In this document: piece after piece, positions 5,177 to 10,742 of the stretch
How the letters are laid out: every line of letters starts with the position of its first letter
Position numbering within the stretch: position 1 is the stretch's first letter
Assembly (NCBI GenBank): GCA_900550685.1
Contig: URTS01000062.1
Location: forward strand, 1-10,742
Length of the DNA: 10,742 nt
From: an uncultured Oscillibacter sp.
GTDB lineage: Bacteria > Bacillota > Clostridia > Oscillospirales > Oscillospiraceae
Reading direction: 5' to 3'
Notes under the pieces: model-generated
The model's input: the letters and a program-made list of their open reading frames with translations, nothing else
Told to the model about the DNA's origin: nothing
Databases searched by the model: none
Program-made: the position numbers and the translations under genes

Positions 5177-5734
5177 TCACCGTTCCTTCCAGATAAAAAC
5201 GGGCATGGGCGGGGCGTTCCGCCGGTTGGCCCAGTCGCAGCGGAGGACGGAGAACCTCCGGTCATCCAGGGTCTCCAGCCACGCCAGCACCGCGTCCCGC
5301 TCCGTATAGCCGTTGGCCCCGCCGTAATACAGGGCGATAGCAACCGTCCCGCCGGGCTTCAGCACCCGCAAAGCAGCATCCAGGGCCGCCACAGAGGAGT
5401 CCGCCCGGGTAAAAACAGCGGGGTCCCCGCCGGGGAGGCGGCCAAAGTTGAACACCACGCAGTCCGCCGTTCCGGCCTCTGCGTAGCGCTCCATGTGGGC
5501 GTGACTGTCCAGGACCACCTCTGCCGTCAGGCCCTCCGCCGCCAGCAGGGCTTTCGTCTGGTCCACGGCCGCCTGCTGGATGTCAAAGGCCAGCACCCGG
5601 CCCGCATCCCCCGTCAGGCGGCACAGCAGGGCCGTATCCCGGCCCTTTCCCGCCGTGGCGTCGATGCAGAAGCTGCCGGGCTTTACGGACTGCTCCAGGA
5701 ACCGGTGGACCATACTCAGAGTATTCAGCTGCAT
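5177..5734 (-). CDS. mnmM: MnmM/YtqB-family tRNA wobble-uridine methyltransferase
   Basis: The YtqB family (formerly called rRNA methylase, PF06962) includes MnmM, shown in Bacillus subtilis to convert nm5s2U34 to mnm5s2U34 in tRNA with SAM as methyl donor. The 185-residue protein has motif I IDATAGKGRDTALL (24-37), the acidic AFDIQQ (49-54), the family block VFNFGRLPGGD (94-104), the ALRVLKPGG segment (121-129) and a C-terminal NRRNAPPMPVFIWK (170-183). These are family traits rather than generic methyltransferase features. The start at 5734 has GAGAGGAG five bases before it; an earlier GTG at 5755 lies in the ackA terminator and is unlikely. It may be transcribed by readthrough from ackA. 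The family call is firm; the exact substrate follows from the family. Confidence 0.88.
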   Translation of the reverse strand: MQLNTLSMVHRFLEQSVKPGSFCIDATAGKGRDTALLCRLTGDAGRVLAFDIQQAAVDQTKALLAAEGLTAEVVLDSHAHMERYAEAGTADCVVFNFGRLPGGDPAVFTRADSSVAALDAALRVLKPGGTVAIALYYGGANGYTERDAVLAWLETLDDRRFSVLRCDWANRRNAPPMPVFIWKER

Positions 5735-5755
5735 GGATTCTCCTCTCCGTATCAC

Positions 5756-5785
5756 AAAAGGGACCCTCGGATGAGGATCCCTTTT
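5756..5785 (-). terminator. Intrinsic terminator after ackA
   Basis: AAAAGGGA (5756-5763) pairs with TCCCTTTT (5778-5785), and inside it CCTC pairs with GAGG after one C-A mismatch, with a four-base loop. The hairpin starts 23 bases after the ackA stop. On the minus strand the T run is only the four T of the stem, so it may be leaky, which would let mnmM be read through. On the plus strand the following bases are T-rich but no plus-strand gene ends here. Confidence 0.65.
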
Positions 5786-5808
5786 GCTGTTTCTTCAATT
5801 ACGCGCCA

Positions 5809-7011
5809 TTAGCCCTTCACGATGGAAGCGGTGTCCATGGCGATCATCAGCTCTTCGTTGGTGGGGATCAGCAGGACCTTCACCTTGGAATCGGCAGCGG
5901 AGATGACGGTCTCCTTGCCACGGGTATTGTTGGCCTCGGCATCCATCTTCACGCCCATGAACTCCAGGCCGGAAGCGATGTCCAGACGCTGAGAAACGGA
6001 GTTCTCGCCCACGCCGGCGGTGAAGATGATGGCGTCCACGCCGCCCATAGCGGCGGCATAAGCGCCGATGAGCTTCTTCACGCCGTAGTTGAACATGTCA
6101 ACGGCCAGGCCGGCACGCTCGTTGCCTTCCTTGTGGGCGTTCTCCAGATCACGGAAGTCGGAGGACACGCCGGATACGCCCTGGACGCCGGACTTCTTGT
6201 TGAGGATGTTCAGCATCTCGTCGATGTTCATGTTGTACTTGTTCATCAGGTACTGCAGGATACCGGCATCCAGATCACCGGCACGGGTGCCCATGGGCAG
6301 ACCGGCCAGGGGGGTGAAGCCCATGGAGGTATCCACGCTCTTGCCGCCGTCCACAGCGGTGACGGAAGAACCGTTGCCCAGGTGGCAGGAGATCAGCTTC
6401 AGCTCCTCGGGCTTCTTGCCCAGCATGGCGGCGGCGCGCTGTGCCACATACTTGTGGGAGGTGCCGTGGAAGCCGTAGCGGCGGACCTTGTCCTTCTCAT
6501 AGTACTCATAAGGCAGGGCATACATGTAAGCCTTGGCGGGCATGGTCTGATGGAAAGCGGTGTCGAACACGGCGACCATGGGCACGCCGGGCATCACAGC
6601 CTGGCAGGCCTTGATGCCGGTGATGTTGGCGGGATTGTGGAGGGGAGCCAGGGGGTTGCACTCCTCGATGGTGGCCATGACCTCATCGGTGATGAGGACA
6701 GACTTGGCAAACTTCTCCCCGCCGTGCACCACGCGGTGGCCCACCGCGTCGATCTCCTTCATGGAGCCGATGACGCCGTTGTCGGCGTCCACCAGGGCGT
6801 TCAGCACGGCCTGGATGGCCTCGGAATGGGTGGGCATGGCAACGTCAACGGCGTCCAGCACCTTCTTGCCCTCGATCTGGGGCTTGTAGGTGAACTTGCC
6901 GTCGATGCCGATGCGCTCGCACAGGCCCTTGGCCAGCAGCACGCCGGTCTCGGGGTTCAGCAGCTGATACTTCAGGGAGGAACTGCCTGCATTGATAACC
7001 AGAATGTTCAT
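5809..7011 (-). CDS. ackA: Acetate kinase
   Basis: AckA interconverts acetate plus ATP and acetyl phosphate plus ADP, the ATP-yielding last step of acetate formation in fermenting bacteria. The 400-residue protein has MNILVINAGSSSLKYQL at the start (N7), GHRVVHGG (91-98, with R93), D150 in VFDTAFH, the RRYGFHGTSHK block (178-187, with H182), GNGSS (212-216), GTRAGDLD (241-248, with R243) and PTNEE near the end (E386). These equal the active-site residues of the Methanosarcina enzyme with a constant offset of two. The ATG at 7011 follows AAGGAG by eight bases; an in-frame TTG two codons upstream is less likely. It has its own promoter and a terminator. The usual partner gene pta is not next to it. 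Confidence 0.98.
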   Translation of the reverse strand: MNILVINAGSSSLKYQLLNPETGVLLAKGLCERIGIDGKFTYKPQIEGKKVLDAVDVAMPTHSEAIQAVLNALVDADNGVIGSMKEIDAVGHRVVHGGEKFAKSVLITDEVMATIEECNPLAPLHNPANITGIKACQAVMPGVPMVAVFDTAFHQTMPAKAYMYALPYEYYEKDKVRRYGFHGTSHKYVAQRAAAMLGKKPEELKLISCHLGNGSSVTAVDGGKSVDTSMGFTPLAGLPMGTRAGDLDAGILQYLMNKYNMNIDEMLNILNKKSGVQGVSGVSSDFRDLENAHKEGNERAGLAVDMFNYGVKKLIGAYAAAMGGVDAIIFTAGVGENSVSQRLDIASGLEFMGVKMDAEANNTRGKETVISAADSKVKVLLIPTNEELMIAMDTASIVKG

Positions 7012-7035
7012 CGTCAATTCTCCTTCTTCTTTTGA

Positions 7036-7055
7036 GAAAGTCTTGTCAGACTTTC
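7036..7055 (-). promoter_or_regulatory. Hairpin in the ackA leader
   Basis: GAAAGTCT (7036-7043) and AGACTTTC (7048-7055) form a perfect eight-base stem with a four-base loop. It lies in the ackA 5' leader, about ten bases before the AAGGAG, and overlaps the -35 box of the proposed plus-strand promoter. It has no T tract on the ackA strand, so attenuation is unlikely; mRNA stabilisation or protein binding is possible. Confidence 0.5.
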
Positions 7056-7071
7056 ATAATTAAGATACAAT
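7043..7071 (+). promoter_or_regulatory. Candidate sigma-A promoter for tmcAL
   Basis: TTGTCA (7043-7048) and TACAAT (7066-7071) each match consensus at five of six positions and are exactly 17 bases apart. The predicted start near 7078 leaves a leader of about 116 bases before the tmcAL GTG. It lies inside the ackA leader region and points at the ackA promoter. An isolated TTGACA at 7158 has no -10 partner, so this is the best plus-strand candidate. Confidence 0.55.
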
Positions 7072-7141
7072 AGAAAACTGTACTTGGCGTTTACGCAATA
7101 ATTGCTTTTACCATTATAGCAAATTCTCCACAAGATACAAT
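7062..7141. repeat. Ten-base direct repeat AAGATACAAT in the ackA-tmcAL gap
   Basis: AAGATACAAT occurs at 7062-7071 and 7132-7141, exactly 70 bases apart. The first copy holds the -10 of the plus-strand promoter. The second, read on the minus strand, holds the -35-like TTGTAT of the ackA promoter. A shared transcription factor could bind both, or the match may reflect promoter-like base content. Confidence 0.4.
7113..7140 (-). promoter_or_regulatory. Extended -10 promoter of ackA
   Basis: On the minus strand TATAAT (7113-7118) is a perfect -10 preceded by TGC, giving the extended -10 TGCTATAAT. A weak -35, TTGTAT (7135-7140), lies 16 bases upstream. The predicted start is near 7106, giving a leader of about 95 bases. 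The palindrome GCAATAATTGC (7095-7105) lies right at the start site and could be an operator. Confidence 0.75.
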
Positions 7142-7193
7142 CACCATTTTTACCGAATTGACACTTTTTTGTAACCGCTTTGAGGTGACAAAT

Positions 7194-8402
7194 GTGAAAA
7201 CCGCTGGTATCATAACAGAATATAATCCCCTGCACTATGGCCACACGGCCCTGATGCAGGCCGTCCGGCGGCAGTACGGCGCCGGAACCGCCATCGTCTG
7301 CGCCATGAGCGGCAATTTCGTCCAGCGGGGCGATCTGGCCGTGGTCCGGCGGCAGGCTCGGGCGGAAGCCGCTGTTCAAAGCGGAGCGGACCTGGTATTG
7401 GAGCTGCCCCTGCCCTGGGCCGTCAGCTCCGCGGAGGGCTTCGCCCGCGGCGGCGTGGAGGCGCTGACCGCCACGGGCCTTGTTGATGTGCTGGCCTTCG
7501 GCAGCGAGTGCGGGGACGGTCCCGCGCTGCTTCGGGCCGCCCAGGCCCTGGAAAACCCGGAATTTTCCCTGCTCCTGAAAGCGGAGCTTGCCCAGGGCGA
7601 CAGCTTTGCCGCCGCCCGGCAGCGGGCCGTCTCTTCCCTGCTGGCCCCGGCGGATGCCGCCCTGCTGTCCAGCCCCAACAACACCCTGGGCATCGAATAC
7701 TGCCGGGCCCTGCTGCAAACCGGCTCCAATGCGGAGGTATTCACCATTCCCCGGACCGGTGCGGGCCATGACGCCGCCGTATCGGATGCCGGGAGCTATT
7801 CCGCCTCCGCCATCCGGACCCTGCTGGCAGAGGGACACCGGGAGGAAGCCCTATCCCGCATGGTCCCGGCTATGCAGGCAGCCTACCAGACCGAAGAAGC
7901 CGCCGGCCGGGCCCCGGTGTTCGCCTCAAACTGTGAACGGGCCATTCTGGCCCGGCTCCGCTCCATGAGTGCGGCGGATTTCGATACGTTGGACACCGGA
8001 CACGAAGGCGCGGGCCAACGGCTTTACAACGCCAGCCGGGAAGTCCCTTCCCTTTCCGCCATCCTGGACCGCGCCAAAACCAAGCGGTTCGCCTACGCCC
8101 GTCTGCGGCGGATGGTCCTCTGGGCCTGTCTGGGTCTGACACCTGCCAGTATCCCCGCCCACGTCCCCTATCTGCGGGTGCTGGCCGCCAATGAAACAGG
8201 CCGGACGTTGCTGCATCAAATGCGGAAACGTGCCCAGCTGCCGGTGATTACAAAGCCCGCTGCCGTCCGTCAACTCAGCCCGGAAGCCCAGGCGCTGTTC
8301 CGGCTGGAAGCCCGCGGGGCTGACCTCTATGCGCTGGCCTACCCGGCGCTGTCCGCCGCCGCAGGCGGTACGCTCTGGCGGCAGGGGCCTGCCATGCTGT
8401 GA
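7194..8402 (+). CDS. tmcAL: tRNA(Met) cytidine acetate ligase TmcAL (YlbM family)
   Basis: TmcAL makes N4-acetylcytidine at the wobble base (C34) of elongator tRNA-Met. It first forms acetyl-adenylate from acetate and ATP and then transfers the acetyl group. The 402-residue protein begins MKTAGIITEYNPLHYGH, holding the nucleotidyl-transferase motif EYNPLHYGH (9-17). It continues with MSGNFVQRGDLAVV (38-51), the SSPNNTLGIEYCRAL segment (159-173) and SASAIRTLL (203-211), all family hallmarks. Length is close to that of the Bacillus protein. The start is a GTG at 7194 with GAGGTG six bases upstream; a TTG at 7158 would add unrelated residues. It is transcribed away from ackA and is followed 23 bases later by a lipoprotein gene in the same operon. 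Confidence 0.95.
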   Translation: MKTAGIITEYNPLHYGHTALMQAVRRQYGAGTAIVCAMSGNFVQRGDLAVVRRQARAEAAVQSGADLVLELPLPWAVSSAEGFARGGVEALTATGLVDVLAFGSECGDGPALLRAAQALENPEFSLLLKAELAQGDSFAAARQRAVSSLLAPADAALLSSPNNTLGIEYCRALLQTGSNAEVFTIPRTGAGHDAAVSDAGSYSASAIRTLLAEGHREEALSRMVPAMQAAYQTEEAAGRAPVFASNCERAILARLRSMSAADFDTLDTGHEGAGQRLYNASREVPSLSAILDRAKTKRFAYARLRRMVLWACLGLTPASIPAHVPYLRVLAANETGRTLLHQMRKRAQLPVITKPAAVRQLSPEAQALFRLEARGADLYALAYPALSAAAGGTLWRQGPAML

Positions 8403-8425
8403 CCATTCCCTGAAAGGAGTTCCCT

Positions 8426-9310
8426 ATGAAAAAGTATTGTTCCCTGATCCTGACGCTCTGTCTCGCAGCCGCTCTTGCCGGCTGCGGCATCACCACGCTG
8501 CCCACCCCGGAGGATCCTGAGCCGCCTGCCGCGGCAGACCCGGAGGAGATCACCTACGAAGTGACCACCGATCCCCATGAGGAAACCGTCCACGCGGAGG
8601 ACGGCACGCTTCTGATGACCGTCAGTTTTCAGCTGCCCCATTTACAGGCCTACGCCGACGGCACGCTGATTGAAACCCCCGCCACCCCCGCACAGGAGGA
8701 AGCTATGGCGCGGGTCAATACCTTCAACGAGAATTTCAACCAGTGGCGGGAATCCGAATCCGTGGAGGAAAGCATCGCCGACACGAAAATGATGTATCAG
8801 GAAAGCCCGGAACTGTTCACCGGCGACAGCATGGCTCCGCTTTCCGAGGAGCTGACCTACACCTGCTACCGCACCGGCTCCCTCATCAGCATCGCCGCCG
8901 ACTATTACAGCTATCTGGGCGGCGCTCACCCCAACACCGTTTATTTCAGCTGGAACTACGATCTGGACAGCGGCGTCTTCCTCTCCATCCCGGAGCTGGC
9001 CACCGACCCTCAGGCCTTTACCCTGGCGGTGGCGGACATGATTGAGGTGCAGGCCGGGGAACGGTTTGCCTCGGAGCCGGAATACGAAGGGCTTTCCATC
9101 TCTGACATCTACTGGGACAACTACCGGGAAACCATTGAAAAATGGGGCAGCGACTACGCCGCCTCCTTTGACGCCGACGGACTGACCGTCATCTTCTCCG
9201 CCTATGAGCTGGCCTCCTACGCAAACGGCCCGCAGGAGTTCCACATCCCCTACGCCGCACTGGACAGCTACTGGAGCGACAGCGGCCGCGCCGTACTGGG
9301 CCTGAACTGA
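8426..9310 (+). CDS. DUF4163/DUF3298-type lipoprotein
   Basis: This 294-residue protein has a lipoprotein signal peptide: MKKY, a hydrophobic stretch and the lipobox LAGC with C20 as the lipid-bearing residue. A proline-rich acidic linker (about 25-42) follows. The rest fits the DUF4163 plus DUF3298 pair seen in RsiV and in the PdaC N-terminal region: the YLGGAHPNTV segment (163-172) and a late FSAYELASYANGPQEFHIPY (257-276). In RsiV these domains bind lysozyme, but here there is no cytoplasmic anti-sigma part and no deacetylase domain. The role is unknown; it is probably a surface or envelope protein. The start at 8426 has AAAGGAG six bases before it. It is 23 bases after tmcAL and ends at a hairpin terminator, so the two form one unit. 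Confidence 0.85.
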   Translation: MKKYCSLILTLCLAAALAGCGITTLPTPEDPEPPAAADPEEITYEVTTDPHEETVHAEDGTLLMTVSFQLPHLQAYADGTLIETPATPAQEEAMARVNTFNENFNQWRESESVEESIADTKMMYQESPELFTGDSMAPLSEELTYTCYRTGSLISIAADYYSYLGGAHPNTVYFSWNYDLDSGVFLSIPELATDPQAFTLAVADMIEVQAGERFASEPEYEGLSISDIYWDNYRETIEKWGSDYAASFDADGLTVIFSAYELASYANGPQEFHIPYAALDSYWSDSGRAVLGLN

Positions 9311-9324
9311 TTTTTTCAAACACG

Positions 9325-9354
9325 CGCCCCGGTTTCCGAAAGGAATCCGGGGCG
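9325..9354 (+). terminator. Probable terminator of the tmcAL-lipoprotein unit
   Basis: CGCCCCGG (9325-9332) pairs with CCGGGGCG (9347-9354); after one T-T mismatch TTCC pairs with GGAA around a GAAA tetraloop. This is a long, very stable stem 14 bases after the lipoprotein stop. The T tract is short (TTT, then GCCGTTT), so termination may be incomplete. Confidence 0.65.
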
Positions 9355-9366
9355 TTTGCCGTTTCC

Positions 9367-9394
9367 GCATATCTTTCCGCCGCTGTCATAGGCT
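9367..9394 (+). promoter_or_regulatory. Sigma-E-like (mother cell) promoter of sleL
   Basis: GCATATC (9367-9373) fits the -35 pattern of the sporulation factor sigma-E (a KMATATT-like box). After 13 bases comes CATAGGCT (9387-9394), matching CATACAHT at six of eight positions; it also resembles the sigma-K -10. No sigma-A promoter of similar quality was seen between the terminator and the gene. Mother-cell expression is what is expected for a SleL-type enzyme. Confidence 0.45.
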
Positions 9395-9408
9395 TCAACA
9401 GACGGTTT

Positions 9409-9422
9409 GCCGCTCCGGCGGC
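9409..9422 (+). promoter_or_regulatory. Leader hairpin abutting the sleL ribosome site
   Basis: GCCGC (9409-9413) and GCGGC (9418-9422) form a perfect five-base GC stem with a TCCG loop. It is followed by AG and AAAGGAG (9425-9431), the same arrangement as before the zinc-ribbon gene. It starts about eight bases after the start site predicted from the sigma-E-like promoter. Confidence 0.45.
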
Positions 9423-9437
9423 AGAAAGGAGCCGAAT

Positions 9438-10718
9438 ATGACGATCCATGTGGTACAGCCCGGTGAGACCGTGGCCTCCATTGCCGCCGGATACGGGGTG
9501 GACCCGGTCCGGCTGGCGACAGATAACAGCGTTGACCGGGGACAACTGGCGGTGGGCCAGACCCTGGTGATCCGTTTTCCCCGGCGGGTCCACGCCGTGC
9601 AGCCGGGAGAGACCCTGTATTCCATCTCCCAGAGCTACGGCGTTTCCCTCCGGCAGCTGTGGCGGAACAACTGGTCCCTGGGCGGCAATACCGCCCTTCA
9701 GCCCGGGCAGCAGCTGGTGATTTCCTATCTGGACGCAAAGCTAGGCACCGCCCTGCTCAACGGCTATGCCTATCCCTTCATCGATTCGGCGCTGCTGGCA
9801 GAGCAGCTGCCCTATCTCACGGACCTGGCCCCCTTTACCTACGGCATCACCGCCGCCGGCGGCCTGCTGCCCCTGACGGACGAAGCCCTGATCTCCGCCG
9901 CCCGGCAGCACGGCACCGCCCCGGTGATGCACCTGTCCACCTTGACGGAGTCCGGCCAGTTCAGCACAGAGCGGGCAGAATCGGTTCTCTCTGACAAAAC
10001 CATGCAGGCAGAACTGATCCGCCAGGTGGTGGAAAATATGCAGGCCAAGGGCTTTGCCGGGCTGGACGTGGACTTTGAGTATCTCCCCGGCAGTCTATCC
10101 GGTGATTACGCCGCCTTTCTGGCCCGGCTGCGGCAGATTCTGCGGCCCCTGGGCCGCTTCCTCTGGGTGGCCCTTGCCCCCAAAACCTCCGCCGCCCAGC
10201 AGGGCCTGCTGTACGAAGGCCACGACTATGCCGCCCTGGGCCGCGCCGCAGACGCCGCCCTGCTGATGACCTATGAATGGGGCTACACCTATGGTCCGCC
10301 CATAGCGGTGGCGCCGCTGCCCAATGTGCGGGCGGTTTTGGATTACGCCGTGACGGAGTTGCCCCCTGCCAAGATCCTGCTGGGCGTCCCCAATTACGGC
10401 TACGACTGGCCTCTGCCCTTTGTCCAGGGGCCGACCCGGGCCCAGTCCATCTCCAATCAACATGCCATCGAGCTGGCTATTCAATACAGCATCGCCATCC
10501 AGTACGACGGGACTGCCCAGGCTCCCTATTTCCACTACACGGACGCTTCCGGCACCGTCCACGAGGTCTGGTTCGAGGATGCCAGGAGCCTGGAGGCAAA
10601 ACTCCGGCTCATTGCGGAATACGGCTTTCTGGGGGCCGGGATCTGGAACATCATGCGGCCCTTTTCCCAGCTGTGGCTGGTGGCCGACAGCCTGTACGAC
10701 ATTGAGCCCCCATTTTAA
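9438..10718 (+). CDS. sleL: LysM-GH18 spore cortex-lytic enzyme (SleL/YaaH family)
   Basis: SleL-type enzymes are N-acetylglucosaminidases that degrade cortex fragments during spore germination. The 426-residue protein has two LysM domains (about 4-46 and 52-96, each starting VQPGET) that bind peptidoglycan, then a GH18 domain (about 104-420). The catalytic motif is GLDVDFEYLP (208-217), a form of DxxDxDxE with E214 as the acid. MTYEWG (277-282) and GIWNIMRP (401-408) are further GH18 landmarks. The length equals that of Bacillus YaaH (about 427) and, like it, there is no signal peptide, as expected for a protein assembled in the spore from the mother cell. The ATG at 9438 has AAAGGAG six bases before it. 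The remaining 24 bases to the window end show nothing recognisable. A general peptidoglycan or chitin-like hydrolase is less likely. Confidence 0.9.
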   Translation: MTIHVVQPGETVASIAAGYGVDPVRLATDNSVDRGQLAVGQTLVIRFPRRVHAVQPGETLYSISQSYGVSLRQLWRNNWSLGGNTALQPGQQLVISYLDAKLGTALLNGYAYPFIDSALLAEQLPYLTDLAPFTYGITAAGGLLPLTDEALISAARQHGTAPVMHLSTLTESGQFSTERAESVLSDKTMQAELIRQVVENMQAKGFAGLDVDFEYLPGSLSGDYAAFLARLRQILRPLGRFLWVALAPKTSAAQQGLLYEGHDYAALGRAADAALLMTYEWGYTYGPPIAVAPLPNVRAVLDYAVTELPPAKILLGVPNYGYDWPLPFVQGPTRAQSISNQHAIELAIQYSIAIQYDGTAQAPYFHYTDASGTVHEVWFEDARSLEAKLRLIAEYGFLGAGIWNIMRPFSQLWLVADSLYDIEPPF

Positions 10719-10742
10719 GTTGAAAACCGCGCCGCTCCCCAT

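Noticed and set aside
5177..5343. Upstream extension of the zinc-ribbon reading frame to 5343
   Set aside because: The extra residues overlap mnmM in another frame, lack a ribosome site and have no membrane or domain sense; the start at 5085 has an ideal ribosome site.
6133..7035. 300-residue plus-strand open frame rich in His, Gly, Val and Leu
   Set aside because: It is fully antisense to ackA, whose active-site residues are intact; the composition is typical of a shadow frame.
7158..7186. TTGACA at 7158 as -35 of the tmcAL promoter
   Set aside because: No -10-like hexamer lies 16-18 bases downstream; the region at that distance is the ribosome site.
7014..7838. 274-residue minus-strand open frame
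   Set aside because: It overlaps the tmcAL coding region antisense and the promoter gap; no ribosome site or recognisable domain.
8380..8393. GGCAGG/CCTGCC palindrome at the end of tmcAL
   Set aside because: It lies within coding sequence before the stop, has a two-base loop and no T tract; likely codon content.

Overview
The window looks like chromosomal DNA of a moderately GC-rich, spore-forming Firmicute, most likely a gut clostridium of the Oscillospiraceae type (Flavonifractor/Oscillibacter-like). This is inferred from four things: strong AGGAGG-type ribosome sites, sigma-A promoters, the Firmicutes-specific pairing of a Prp protease with an N-terminally extended ribosomal protein L27, and a SleL/YaaH-type spore cortex enzyme. 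No tRNA, rRNA, CRISPR array, insertion sequence or phage gene was seen. Every gene except the first (cut by the window edge) appears intact.

Layout. Positions 1-7011 are almost entirely minus-strand. Read in the direction of transcription they hold: ackA (acetate kinase); mnmM/ytqB-like tRNA methyltransferase; a small two-helix membrane protein with a zinc ribbon, then mtnN and luxS in one tight operon; a membrane-tethered XRE regulator; the ribosomal operon rplU-prp-rpmA, closed by a textbook terminator; then a DUF2461 gene followed by an HD-domain gene that runs off the left edge. Positions 7194-10718 are plus-strand: tmcAL (tRNA-Met cytidine acetate ligase), a DUF4163/DUF3298-type lipoprotein, and a LysM-LysM-GH18 enzyme of the SleL family.

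How the genes fit together. MnmM, like other SAM-dependent methyltransferases, makes S-adenosylhomocysteine. MtnN and LuxS break this down to homocysteine and DPD, the precursor of AI-2. MnmM and TmcAL both modify the wobble base of tRNAs and flank ackA; TmcAL consumes acetate directly, the product of the pathway AckA serves. Prp removes the N-terminal peptide of L27 encoded beside it.

The most interesting features are regulatory: a perfect small hairpin that can hide the rpmA ribosome site; two promoters that face each other between ackA and tmcAL; a 17-bp palindrome over the likely promoter of the XRE gene; identical hairpin-plus-ribosome-site modules in front of two unrelated genes; and a sigma-E-like promoter in front of sleL. 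I see no clearly new multi-gene system. The best candidate for an undescribed function is the membrane-tethered XRE protein beside luxS. No intergenic gap exceeds 300 bases.
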